This document shows, piece by piece, positions 1 through 8,593 of a stretch of DNA of 58,287 bases. Position numbers and translations under genes: made by a program. Within the stretch, counting starts at the first letter, position 1. Every line of letters starts with the position of its first letter. The notes beneath the pieces are model-generated. The model ran no database searches. It was not told the origin of the DNA and worked only from the letters and a program-made list of their open reading frames with translations. Source of the DNA: Fidelibacterota bacterium (GTDB lineage: Bacteria; Fidelibacterota; Marinisomatia; Marinisomatales; UBA1611). The stretch lies in assembly GCA_018658715.1 (NCBI GenBank), contig JABHUQ010000066.1:1-58287 (forward strand), written 5' to 3'.

Positions 1-1113
1 GATGCGATTTCTGATGCTATATTAGATACATTATTAGAACAAGACTCAGACTCACGGGTCGCCTGTGAAACATTAGCAACCGAAGGTATGGTTGTGGTGG
101 CAGGAGAAATAACGACTCAAGGATTTGTGGATGTGGAACGTGTGGTTAAAGATACGTTAAACGATATTGGATATAATGATTATACAGCAGGGATGGACCA
201 GAAAAATGTAAAGGTCACGTCTGCTATTCAAGAACAATCCAAAGAAATATCTCAAGGGGTAAGTCAATCATCTACAGAAGAGCAGGGGGCTGGGGACCAA
301 GGGCTAATGTTTGGTTATGCGTGTAATGAGACACCAGAACTCATGCCATTACCCATCCAAATTGCACATCGTTTAACAGAAAAATTAACTGAAGTTCGAA
401 AGAATGGAACTCTCCCTTGGCTTCGCCCAGATGGAAAATCCCAGGTGTCTGTACAATATGTCGATGGAAAACCAACACGTATTAGTCAGGTGGTCATTGC
501 AACTCAACATGAAGATATGTTAAACACTTATGGGTCAGAAGAAGCCGAAAATGCATTCGTAAAATCAGAAGTCATTAAACATATCATATTACCTGTATTG
601 GGAAAATATGAATTCCCATACGATGAAGGTTTTATCGTAAATGGAACGGGGCGATTTGTCCATGGTGGTCCTTCAGCCGATACAGGTTTAACCGGTCGAA
701 AAATTATTGTAGACACGTATGGTGGCTATGCTCCCCATGGTGGAGGTGCTTTTTCTGGGAAAGATCCATCCAAGGTAGATCGATCGGCGACTTATATGGC
801 ACGATATATCGCAAAAAATATTGTTGCAGCAAAATTAGCAGATAAATGTGAAGTTCAATTATCATACGGTATTGGTGTGGCAGAACCAACATCTGTTTAT
901 GTAAAATCGTTTGGTACGAGTGATATGTCCGATGAATCATTAACAGATTTAGTAAAAAAACACTTCCCACTTAAACCGGGTGAAATTATCAGCCATTTAG
1001 ATTTAAAATATCCACGGTATCGTCAAACGGCTGCTTATGGCCATTTTGGAAGAGAAGATGCATTATTTACATGGGAAAAAATAGATATGGTGGAAAAGCT
1101 AAAATCGCTGTAA
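1..1113 (+). CDS. metK: S-adenosylmethionine synthetase, 5' end cut off by the window
   Basis: Makes S-adenosylmethionine from methionine and ATP in the cytoplasm. The frame is open from base 1 and 370 residues are visible. By comparison with the E. coli enzyme only about the first 20 residues, including the HPDK motif, lie outside the window; the first internal ATG (base 88) is not the start. Visible family motifs are GAGDQGLMFGYA, the WLRPDGKSQV block, the phosphate-binding GGGAFSGKD loop, KVDRSA, and a C-terminal AAYGHFGR. The next gene on the same strand is ahcY, 105 bases on, which recycles the SAH left after methyl transfer. Together they form a methyl-cycle pair with an apparent SAH riboswitch between them. 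Confidence 0.97.
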   Translation, partial: DAISDAILDTLLEQDSDSRVACETLATEGMVVVAGEITTQGFVDVERVVKDTLNDIGYNDYTAGMDQKNVKVTSAIQEQSKEISQGVSQSSTEEQGAGDQGLMFGYACNETPELMPLPIQIAHRLTEKLTEVRKNGTLPWLRPDGKSQVSVQYVDGKPTRISQVVIATQHEDMLNTYGSEEAENAFVKSEVIKHIILPVLGKYEFPYDEGFIVNGTGRFVHGGPSADTGLTGRKIIVDTYGGYAPHGGGAFSGKDPSKVDRSATYMARYIAKNIVAAKLADKCEVQLSYGIGVAEPTSVYVKSFGTSDMSDESLTDLVKKHFPLKPGEIISHLDLKYPRYRQTAAYGHFGREDALFTWEKIDMVEKLKSL

Positions 1114-1128
1114 AATTCTGAACATTTA

Positions 1129-1187
1129 GGCCAAGGAACGTTGCGGTGAATCGCTTTCATCAGGCTTGGCTAAATCAACGACGTTCA
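1129..1187 (+). promoter_or_regulatory. Candidate S-adenosylhomocysteine (SAH) riboswitch
   Basis: The 105-base gap between metK and ahcY folds into the SAH-riboswitch layout. Helix P1 is GCCAAG (1130-1135) with CTTGGC (1165-1170). A hairpin pairs GGTGAA (1145-1150) with TTCATC (1156-1161) around a 5-base loop. A pseudoknot helix pairs GAACGT (1136-1141) with ACGTTC (1181-1186), downstream of P1. Family-like conserved blocks are GGAACGTTGC, CAGGCTTGG and AACGACGTTC, which correspond to GGAGCGCTGC, CAGGCTCG and AACGGCGCTC in proteobacterial examples, with paired G-C to A-T changes that keep the helices. The ahcY ribosome binding site GAGGAA follows at 1211-1216. The known class raises ahcY expression when SAH accumulates. 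I see no clear terminator or anti-SD partner, so the switching mechanism is open. Confidence 0.85.
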
Positions 1188-1218
1188 TTTTGATTAATCA
1201 GAGAATCAGAGAGGAAAA

Positions 1219-2604
1219 ATGAACAATCCAACAATAGAAAACCAAGATTATAAAGTGGCTGACCTAAGTCTAGCTAATTTTGGGAGAAAAGAAATAGAAC
1301 TTGCAGAAGCAGAAATGCCAGCTCTCATGACACTTCGAGCAAAATATAAAGATTCCCAACCACTCGAAGGAGCCAACATATTAGGATGTATCCATATGAC
1401 CATTCAAACAGCTGTTTTAATGGAAACATTAGTGGATTTAGGCGCGAATGTGCGATGGTCATCATGTAATATATTCTCTACACAGGATCATGCAGCAGCA
1501 GCCATGGTGGCAGCCAATATTCCAACATTTGCATGGAAAGGGGAAACAGAAGAAGAATTCTTTTGGTGTATCGAACAAACTATTCTAAAAGATGGACAAC
1601 CCTGGAACGCCAATATGGTTTTGGATGATGGGGGTGATTTAACCCAGATGTTGCACGAAAAATATCCTGAAATGTTAGACCATATTCATGGTATTAGCGA
1701 AGAAACAACAACCGGTGTCCATCGATTATTAGAAATGGTAGACGAAGGATCCCTGAAAGTACCAGCCATTAATGTGAATGATTCTGTTACAAAATCCAAA
1801 AATGACAATAAATATGGCTGTCGTCATTCTCTTAATGATGCCATTAAACGGGGGACAGATATTTTATTATCGGGGAAAAAAGCACTCGTAATTGGATACG
1901 GTGATGTGGGGAAAGGATCTGCACAATCTCTCAGACAAGAAGGTATGATTGTAAAAATTTCTGAAATTGATCCCATTTGCGCTATGCAGGCGTGTATGGA
2001 TGGATTCGAAGTTATATCTCCTTATAAAAATGGAATAAATACAGAATCCATTGATGGAATTAATGAATCATTGCTTTCTTCAACGGATTTAATTGTAACA
2101 ACAACCGGTAACATTAATGTATGTGACCGTGCTATGTTACAGACACTAAAATCTGGTGCAGTTGTATGCAATATTGGACATTTTGATAATGAAATTGATA
2201 CACAATTCATGCGTGACAATTGGAAATGGGATGAAGTTAAACCCCAAGTTCATCGAATTTTCAGAAGTGAAAATAAGGATGATTATTTAATATTATTATC
2301 TGAAGGTCGATTGGTAAACCTTGGAAATGCTACAGGGCATCCATCACGTATTATGGATGGTTCTTTTGCGAATCAAGTGTTAGCACAAATGCATTTATTT
2401 GATACAAAATTTGCTAATTTGTCGTCTGAAGAAAAACAAAACAACATCACAGTAGAAGTACTTCCCAAAAAATTGGATGAAGAAGTAGCTGCTGGTATGG
2501 TGAGTGGATTTGGTGGTGTGTTAACGCAAATGACAAATGATCAAGCAAATTATATTAATGTTCCTAAAGATGGTCCCTATAAACCTGACGAATATAGATA
2601 TTAA
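1219..2604 (+). CDS. ahcY: Adenosylhomocysteinase (SAH hydrolase)
   Basis: Reversibly splits S-adenosylhomocysteine into adenosine and homocysteine with bound NAD, relieving product inhibition of methyltransferases. It is full length at 461 residues. Motifs seen: the substrate-domain DGGDLT, the [17 protein letters not shown] catalytic block with its lysine, the NAD-binding GYGDVGKG, the ATGHPS segment, and the C-terminal YKPDEYRY typical of the family. The ATG follows GAGGAA at a normal distance. It lies downstream of metK on the same strand with the SAH-riboswitch candidate between them, so its expression could be raised separately from metK when SAH builds up. Confidence 0.98.
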   Translation: MNNPTIENQDYKVADLSLANFGRKEIELAEAEMPALMTLRAKYKDSQPLEGANILGCIHMTIQTAVLMETLVDLGANVRWSSCNIFSTQDHAAAAMVAANIPTFAWKGETEEEFFWCIEQTILKDGQPWNANMVLDDGGDLTQMLHEKYPEMLDHIHGISEETTTGVHRLLEMVDEGSLKVPAINVNDSVTKSKNDNKYGCRHSLNDAIKRGTDILLSGKKALVIGYGDVGKGSAQSLRQEGMIVKISEIDPICAMQACMDGFEVISPYKNGINTESIDGINESLLSSTDLIVTTTGNINVCDRAMLQTLKSGAVVCNIGHFDNEIDTQFMRDNWKWDEVKPQVHRIFRSENKDDYLILLSEGRLVNLGNATGHPSRIMDGSFANQVLAQMHLFDTKFANLSSEEKQNNITVEVLPKKLDEEVAAGMVSGFGGVLTQMTNDQANYINVPKDGPYKPDEYRY

Positions 2605-2823
2605 AAAATCAGGCATTACCAACTATTGCTTCCTGGGGGGGGGGATGTAACAACTTTATTATCTTTTAATCACTGCGAGTGAAAATTGTGTGCAGGCACC
2701 TGCCCAAAATGAGCCACTATTTTAGCTATAATTGACTTGCATGCTAGGAAAGATTTTATTGTAGCATGATTACCAAAAAAATACCAAATTCTAGAGCGGA
2801 AGTCCTAAGGTAAACAATTATTT
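2605..2823 (+). other. Structured intergenic region between ahcY and the large lipoprotein
   Basis: There is no gene in these 219 bases, but several short dyads are present: TCACT-GCG-AGTGA (2670-2682), GCAGG-CA-CCTGC (2692-2703) and CATGCTA...TAGCATG (2740-2746 and 2762-2768, 15-base loop). A run of ten G occupies 2635-2644. A possible promoter is TTGACT (2732-2737) with a poor -10 TTTATT (2755-2760) 17 bases on, which would put the third dyad over the -10. I recognise no known RNA family here. Confidence 0.5.
2635..2644. repeat. G10 homopolymer tract
   Basis: Ten consecutive G in an otherwise AT-rich stretch, 30 bases after the ahcY stop and about 180 bases before the lipoprotein start. 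No other run like it was noticed in the window. Such tracts are prone to slippage, and to assembly or sequencing error. Confidence 0.9.
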
Positions 2824-5800
2824 ATGAAACATAATCCGAGTTGCTCATCTCGAAGGAAACATTTCGGTGTTCAATATTTAGCCGGAGTATTAAGCTTACT
2901 TCTTTTAAGTGGGTGTGATTTTGAAACATCTGAAAAGTTTGAAATGCCCACATGGTTCGTGGATCTCAAAATTCCTTTAGTTCAAACACGATATTCTCTC
3001 GATGGAATTGTGGATAGTGTCAATATTTTTCCAACAGATGATGGTATGGGTATGCAATTGGTGTTTGAAGGCGATCTTCCGTCTCAATCCATTGGGGAAG
3101 ATAATTTACAGGCCCAATTTCCGGGTGGATATTTAGATACAGAAATCGAACCGACTGAAATTCCAGGTATTGATTTAGGGGATTTCGCAATTCCATCTAC
3201 TCCCATCAATATGAATATTCCAGTCGTTTTATATGGCATTCCATATGTAGATACTACTTATAATGAAAGTAATCCACTTACGTGGGATGGAGCTACATTT
3301 TATATGCCACCAGCAGAAGATAGAGAAATCTCGGCTGAAAATTGGAATACTATGGTTGGTGTATTCAATTCGACTGTAGATTCAATTCTGAGTTCTGTTT
3401 TAGTTGAACTTGATTTAGGATTTAGCGAAATTGATGTCGCAAGCGATCCACAAATCATCGAAGGAATAGAAGCACTTGTGGTGGCTAATAATGAATCAAG
3501 TCAATTCATTACATCTATCGGAAACCAAGGATTATCTAAAAATTTAATTCAAGCCACCGCTGGTCTTTATACAGGGAAATATGAAATAACAGATTCTTTA
3601 GCTCATCATGAAGAAATCCCTACCATTGGAACCAACGTTACCTATGCTGATACTACACCATTATCTAGTGCTCGGCTCAGGCAATTATTACAAATAAACC
3701 TTGGGTTCAAATTAGATTCTGCAGATGTAGAATCTGGGGAATCAGTCACCATTTATGCCAATGATTCCATGGCTGTAAATATTGCACTCAATATGAATAT
3801 ACCATCATTAGATAGTGCAGATGTAAGTATTGCAGAAACTGTTCTAGAAATTCCAAAACCTGATATGGCACTTGCCTCATCAGAAGGAGCAGAAGGGGGA
3901 GAAACAAGTATTTCAATATTCCAAGCAATGTTAAAGACAGAAGGGGTAGATAATACTGCGAATCGCCTTGTCATTTCTGATTTAGCCAGTACCTTCCCAT
4001 TTGATATTAATTTCAAAATGAATTTTCAAAATTTTGCCCCACCTTCTGGAAGCGATTCTGTTATTATAGAAACAGTTTTATCTAAAGGAAATGTCTTTGA
4101 TCGGGACTTCGATTTAAAGGGATATTCCTTCCAAAGTACGCAATATCCTGATGAACCCATTGATAAAATGGAATTAGCTCTAGATGTATCTATTCCAGAA
4201 CAAGTTGCTTCAATACCATTGGATGGCTCATCACTTGGCGGACTCGGTTTAAATGTTCGCATGTATTCAATGGAATTTGAATCATTAGAAGCATTTGTAT
4301 ATATGGGGTTTCCATCGGTGACCCAAACGATGGAAAATATGCCTCAAGGATTCACAGGTATGATGATGACTGATGTTCGTATTCAGTTTATTATGTATAG
4401 TCAAATCAAATTGCCGGTTAAACTTGGTATTGATATGATTGGTGTGGATACATTTGGTGATACAACCACTTTATGCGTCAATGTGGATTCCATTGGTTAT
4501 CCTATAAATGATACTGATACAGCCATGACCGTTATTGAACTCAATAAATATGGAACGTTAACGGAAATTTATAATTCAAAATCGGACAGTGCACCATCCT
4601 GGTCAAACCAAGTACTTTCAAATGAAAATTGCGCCAATATTATTGAATTATTATCCGTAAACCCGGTACATCTAATTGTGGAGTCAGAATCACGGGTTGA
4701 TGGTCGTGGAACAATTGAAATTGGGAAAGCCATTGGTGGGGCTTTCCGACTAGAAGCACCTTTTGAAGTAATGATGGCTCCAATGACATTTATTTCTGCA
4801 GTTGAAACACCTATAGAAGAATTCGATCATGAAACACGAAATCGTATACGTAGCTCTTTAATCCAAGCAGAATTAACATCGAATATCACCAATGCACTTC
4901 CTTTTGGGGCTGAATTATCAATTCTAATGTCCAATTTGACCATATTCCCCTCGGACCGGACAGCCGAAATGTTAGGCGTACTTCGAGATTCACTTGTATC
5001 TCAGCAAGGATGGGATCCAACCGATAGCTTATATATCGTAGATTCATGTTTAGACCTCGATCCAGATACTTCGGATATTCATATTTTCAATGTTATGACA
5101 GATTTTAGTGAATGTTTAGAAGGGTTACCCTACCTAGTTCGGCAATCATCATCAGGAACTGACTCCGTTATAGCTTATGTAGACACATTATGGAAATTTA
5201 TATTACCTGATCCAGAAAGTTTTTATGAAGAAGGCGATTCGTCAGGTTTTCCCTCTGGAATGGTTCACGAACCTGGCAGTGGAACCTTTAATAGTACATT
5301 AGATTCCAATCGAATCTTTCTCTTAACAGGATTTGGTGACCATTATGTGGCACCACGTTTTCATTTGAATGGTACAGATAGTAATTCTGTTTTTATGACA
5401 ACATTAGATTATTTGGATATTAATTCATTTATCACATTTCGATTAAGTAATACGGGTATGATGAATGCAGCTGAACCAGAACTAGTTATCACTTGGCCTA
5501 ATGGAGGTGATACACTTTACGCCGATCAAACGTATGAAATATTATGGAATACCTATGGAGATGTATCTACCATAAATCTAGACTATTCCACATCAGAGAA
5601 TCCTGAATTGAATAATAGTGAATATTGGTCTCCCATCATACAAGGAATTGATAATATGGGTTCCTATTCATGGACACCTGGAGAAACATCTGGATTCCCA
5701 AGTACACATGATAATATACGTCTTCGCTTATCAAAAGGAGATGGGACTATTCGTGATATGAATGGATATTATATCCATATTCGCCCCGGAATGGGAAGAA

Positions 5801-5853
5801 TGAGTGGTAACAACTTAGTTGGCTCTCACTTTGGAAATAGAGGAAAACAATAA
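2824..5853 (+). CDS. Very large predicted surface lipoprotein with C-terminal Kre9/KNH-like Ig domain
   Basis: A 1009-residue protein of unknown role. The N-terminus is basic and hydrophobic with a lipobox LLSGC (Cys31), so it should be lipidated and placed in the outer membrane. The body is rich in Asp, Ser, Thr and short hydrophobic strands, with repeated D-S-(A/V) and S-D-S-V-(I/S) phrases, suggesting stacked beta-sandwich folds, but I recognise no catalytic motif. From about residue 883 to 990 it resembles the Kre9/KNH-like Ig fold: VITWPNGGDTLY, an ILWNT strand, and GSYSWTP. Its stop overlaps by one base (TAATG) the start of a predicted outer-membrane barrel protein, so the two are probably co-translated and may work as a pair. 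No enzymatic function can be assigned. Confidence 0.85.
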   Translation: MKHNPSCSSRRKHFGVQYLAGVLSLLLLSGCDFETSEKFEMPTWFVDLKIPLVQTRYSLDGIVDSVNIFPTDDGMGMQLVFEGDLPSQSIGEDNLQAQFPGGYLDTEIEPTEIPGIDLGDFAIPSTPINMNIPVVLYGIPYVDTTYNESNPLTWDGATFYMPPAEDREISAENWNTMVGVFNSTVDSILSSVLVELDLGFSEIDVASDPQIIEGIEALVVANNESSQFITSIGNQGLSKNLIQATAGLYTGKYEITDSLAHHEEIPTIGTNVTYADTTPLSSARLRQLLQINLGFKLDSADVESGESVTIYANDSMAVNIALNMNIPSLDSADVSIAETVLEIPKPDMALASSEGAEGGETSISIFQAMLKTEGVDNTANRLVISDLASTFPFDINFKMNFQNFAPPSGSDSVIIETVLSKGNVFDRDFDLKGYSFQSTQYPDEPIDKMELALDVSIPEQVASIPLDGSSLGGLGLNVRMYSMEFESLEAFVYMGFPSVTQTMENMPQGFTGMMMTDVRIQFIMYSQIKLPVKLGIDMIGVDTFGDTTTLCVNVDSIGYPINDTDTAMTVIELNKYGTLTEIYNSKSDSAPSWSNQVLSNENCANIIELLSVNPVHLIVESESRVDGRGTIEIGKAIGGAFRLEAPFEVMMAPMTFISAVETPIEEFDHETRNRIRSSLIQAELTSNITNALPFGAELSILMSNLTIFPSDRTAEMLGVLRDSLVSQQGWDPTDSLYIVDSCLDLDPDTSDIHIFNVMTDFSECLEGLPYLVRQSSSGTDSVIAYVDTLWKFILPDPESFYEEGDSSGFPSGMVHEPGSGTFNSTLDSNRIFLLTGFGDHYVAPRFHLNGTDSNSVFMTTLDYLDINSFITFRLSNTGMMNAAEPELVITWPNGGDTLYADQTYEILWNTYGDVSTINLDYSTSENPELNNSEYWSPIIQGIDNMGSYSWTPGETSGFPSTHDNIRLRLSKGDGTIRDMNGYYIHIRPGMGRMSGNNLVGSHFGNRGKQ

Positions 5854-7244
5854 TGAAAAAAATCATTCTTTCCTTTATCTTAATTGTGACTTGCACCTTT
5901 GGGCAAACAAAGCGAGATGCCAGAGTTGTTGGTTTAGCTGGAACGTATACAACAATTGCTGATGGTATTTTTTCTGTCGGGTATAATCCGGCTTTAATTG
6001 GATTCCAGCAACATAAACCATTCCAATGGCAATTATTCGGATTTGATACAGGCGTTATTGGCAATTTTATTTCATTTGAAACCATTGCCGAATACAGTGG
6101 TGATACTTTATATACTGCCGATAAAGATAAATTATTTGAAAATTTTGAAGATGCAGGTGGTTTAACTTTTTTCCAAGATTTCCATCTTCCAATCCCAGCA
6201 TTAAATTTCACTTCTGGAAATCTTGCATTTACCAGCAATGCTATTTTTCTATCTAATTTTAAATTGCCCATCGGACTACTAGAAATGATGATGTATGGAA
6301 ATGCAAATAAACCAGAATTGGATATGACATTAGGATACGAAATATTGGGCTTAAATGAATATGGATTAACATTTGCAATTCCACTTAAAAACGTGTCTAC
6401 AGGTGTAACACTGAAATATTTACAAGGTCTCTTTTATATGGGGATCGATCCGGAAACTAGTTATGCTAATCTTATTACAGATGATAAGGGATTATACGGT
6501 TCAGGCAGGTATCTTCTTCGACAAGGAATGGGTGGAGCAGGATTTGGATTAGATATTGGAATTGTTACAAAAGAATTTCAAGGATGGACATTTGGCTCAT
6601 CCTTGATTAATGCTATTGGAACCATTGCTTGGAATAAAACAAATAGTGTCAATGATGATGGACCCAGTATTACAGTGCCTGGTATTTACCCTTTTACTTG
6701 GGAAGGAGAAGAATTAGGCCCAAATGAAGCAGTATTATATACATATAAAATTGATACTATTCGTGCGGATAAATTATCTCAGGATTCCTTATTTTATAAT
6801 AATTCTGAAATTATTTTAGATACAACGAATACAGGAGAAGGGCGTGTTTTCGAGACTCGTTATCCTGCTACATTCCGAATGGGATTATCAAAAAGAACAG
6901 AAACATTTATTTTTGCCAGTGATTTGGTAACTGGTTTTATCAATGAATATTATTCTATAGCTAAATGGCGATGGTCTCTCGGTGCAGAATGGACAAAGTT
7001 GGATAATGTACCTGTTCGGTTTGGATATAGTTGGGCTGGAGGCGATCTCCGAGAATTGTCCATGGGTATTGGTATTCATAAAGGACCTATCATTTTTGAT
7101 TTAGGATTTGCCTTTAGGAATGGTGTTTGGATTAGTTCTATGCGTGGATTCAACTTTTCTTTAGGACTCACTATTACAAGTCCGAAATCTCGAAAACCGT
7201 TAAAACCTGGTCAAAAACGAAAATCGAATAAACGTAAAAAATAA
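5853..7244 (+). CDS. Predicted outer-membrane beta-barrel protein (DUF5723-like)
   Basis: 463 residues with a classical signal peptide ending near TFGQ (residue 18). The mature N-terminus reads RDARVVGLAGTYTTIADG followed by YNPALIG, the pattern seen in outer-membrane proteins of the DUF5723, PorV and FadL-like kind in FCB bacteria. The rest alternates short amphipathic strands with turns, and the C-terminal third has aromatic-rich strands (WRWSLGAEW, VPVRFGYSW). The end is strongly basic (KSRKPLKPGQKRKSNKRKK). The start overlaps the stop of the lipoprotein gene (TAATG), so the pair is translationally coupled. The function is unknown; a PorV-type role in secretion is possible but not supported by any specific motif. 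Confidence 0.75.
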   Translation: MKKIILSFILIVTCTFGQTKRDARVVGLAGTYTTIADGIFSVGYNPALIGFQQHKPFQWQLFGFDTGVIGNFISFETIAEYSGDTLYTADKDKLFENFEDAGGLTFFQDFHLPIPALNFTSGNLAFTSNAIFLSNFKLPIGLLEMMMYGNANKPELDMTLGYEILGLNEYGLTFAIPLKNVSTGVTLKYLQGLFYMGIDPETSYANLITDDKGLYGSGRYLLRQGMGGAGFGLDIGIVTKEFQGWTFGSSLINAIGTIAWNKTNSVNDDGPSITVPGIYPFTWEGEELGPNEAVLYTYKIDTIRADKLSQDSLFYNNSEIILDTTNTGEGRVFETRYPATFRMGLSKRTETFIFASDLVTGFINEYYSIAKWRWSLGAEWTKLDNVPVRFGYSWAGGDLRELSMGIGIHKGPIIFDLGFAFRNGVWISSMRGFNFSLGLTITSPKSRKPLKPGQKRKSNKRKK

Positions 7245-7256
7245 TTTATATTCTTT

Positions 7257-8348
7257 TTACTTTTTCGCGGACACCAATAAATAAGTCCCAATACTAAAAA
7301 AGAGTATATTCCCTAACCAAGCAGACAATAATGGTTCGAGTACACCATTAAAACCAAGTGATTGCCCGAATTTGATAAAGGCATAATAACTAAAAATCAC
7401 AAATACACTCATTCCAGCACCAAATGATAAACCATTATTCTCTTTATATACGACTAATGGAATTCCAAATAGAATTAGAATAAGTGTTGTAAATGAAAAG
7501 GAGATTTTCATATAACGTATCACTTCCCATCTTAAAGTATCGACTCCATTTTCTTTTAATTGCGCAATTCGGTTTGTGAGTTCAAAATAGTTTAATTCTT
7601 CTGGAGATCGTGCTTGTTTTTTAATGTCATCTGGTGAAAAGCCCAAAGCCATTAATGTATCATCTTTTGATATAACCACTTTTGCTTCTCCGCCTTTTTC
7701 AGAAAAAGAACGAATAGAATAATCCTTTAATACCCATAAAGAAGTATCAGGATTCCATGTAATCTTTTTTGCATCCAATCTTTGTAAAATAGATTTATCA
7801 TTCAAATTAACAATGGCTATATCTGTTCCAATTGTTTTTTTTATTCGATATTTACCAATGGATATATGTGATTGAGAATTCTTTTGAAGAAAAATATTGG
7901 TTAATACATTTTTCAATTTGTGACGTGAACGACGTTTAACATAATCACGATCTATTTCGAATCGTTTTTCATTTCCCCAGGATACCCATTCATTGTCTAA
8001 AATAAAGGATCCACCGCTGATAAAACATCCTATTAAAAATAATGGAATTGCTAAACGATATAAAGAAACACCGGAAGCCTTCATGGCTGTCCATTCATTT
8101 CGCTTTACAAAGCCACCTACGCTAAATACAGTTCCAATAAGGACTGACATCGGTAATGCTATACTAATAAACCACGGGAAGGAATACACGTAATAATATG
8201 CTACAATTTTCCACGGAACATGATTATCAATAAAGCGATCTAAATTTTCGATTAAATCAACAATAATAAAAATGCTCACAAATCCCAGGAGCGCCATGAG
8301 AAATATGAGAAAAAATTGTTTTAACAGGTATTTATCGAATTGTTTCAT
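7257..8348 (-). CDS. LptF/LptG family permease of LPS export
   Basis: 363 residues. Three N-terminal membrane helices begin at FDKYLLKQFFLIFLMALLGF, followed by a soluble periplasmic domain of about 160 residues and three C-terminal helices, the YjgP/YjgQ layout. The IALPMSVLIGTVFSVGGFVKRNEWTAMKASG segment before the periplasmic domain is diagnostic of the family. In the LptB2FG complex such permeases extract lipopolysaccharide from the inner membrane. Only one permease gene is seen here, so F and G cannot be told apart. It converges with the barrel gene, with 12 bases between the stops and an AT-rich inverted repeat GTAAAAA/TTTTTAC over the junction. Confidence 0.9.
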   Translation of the reverse strand: MKQFDKYLLKQFFLIFLMALLGFVSIFIIVDLIENLDRFIDNHVPWKIVAYYYVYSFPWFISIALPMSVLIGTVFSVGGFVKRNEWTAMKASGVSLYRLAIPLFLIGCFISGGSFILDNEWVSWGNEKRFEIDRDYVKRRSRHKLKNVLTNIFLQKNSQSHISIGKYRIKKTIGTDIAIVNLNDKSILQRLDAKKITWNPDTSLWVLKDYSIRSFSEKGGEAKVVISKDDTLMALGFSPDDIKKQARSPEELNYFELTNRIAQLKENGVDTLRWEVIRYMKISFSFTTLILILFGIPLVVYKENNGLSFGAGMSVFVIFSYYAFIKFGQSLGFNGVLEPLLSAWLGNILFFSIGTYLLVSAKK

Positions 8349-8593
8349 GTATAGTATCTAGAAAATAAGCAAATCTGAAGAAATCATTCATCAAAACATG
8401 TGACAATTAAAAGGCATTGCGAGAAAAGAACGACTACGGTAATCTCCCAATATTGGACAAGTATAAATAGCATAATATGCAACACCATAACCCCCAATGA
8501 AAATAACCCGATTCTATTTAGGCATATTCCTGTTCTTTCATTAAAATTAGTAACGCTTCTCTTTCATAATTAAACGCAAAACCAAATAACTAA
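8349..8593. other. Divergent intergenic region upstream of lptF/G and agcS
   Basis: These 245 bases lie between two divergently transcribed genes and should hold both promoters. I see no near-consensus promoter; TTGGAC near 8454 is a weak -35 candidate for the symporter. No glycine-riboswitch-like motif was found. A degenerate ATTGCGAG...AATCTC element sits at 8415-8448 and is listed separately. No Shine-Dalgarno sequence precedes the symporter ATG. Confidence 0.5.
8415..8448. repeat. Degenerate copy of an ATTGCGAG...GCAATCTC-type dispersed palindromic element
   Basis: CATTGCGAG (8415-8423) is followed 17 bases later by AATCTCCC (8441-8448). ATTGC (8416-8420) can pair with GGTAAT (8438-8443 region) through one G-T wobble. 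The layout resembles the widespread bacterial intergenic element whose ends read ATTGCGAG and GCAATCTC. Only one decayed copy was noticed, so this is a resemblance and not a proven repeat. Confidence 0.35.

Noticed and set aside
5747-6271. 174-codon open frame on the minus strand across the lipoprotein/barrel junction
   Set aside because: It is antisense to two well-supported genes, has no recognisable domain and crosses their junction; a shadow frame.
5853-7244. Calling the barrel protein PorV
   Set aside because: Only the general N-terminal pattern of outer-membrane proteins is shared; no specific PorV feature was seen and porU is over 40 kb away.
7234-7260. Terminator at the barrel/lptF-G convergent junction
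   Set aside because: The GTAAAAA/TTTTTAC dyad is purely A-T apart from one pair and has a 13-base loop, too weak to call with confidence.
8349-8593. Glycine riboswitch upstream of the alanine/glycine symporter
   Set aside because: The region was read for the class's conserved G-rich core and paired aptamer arrangement; neither is present.
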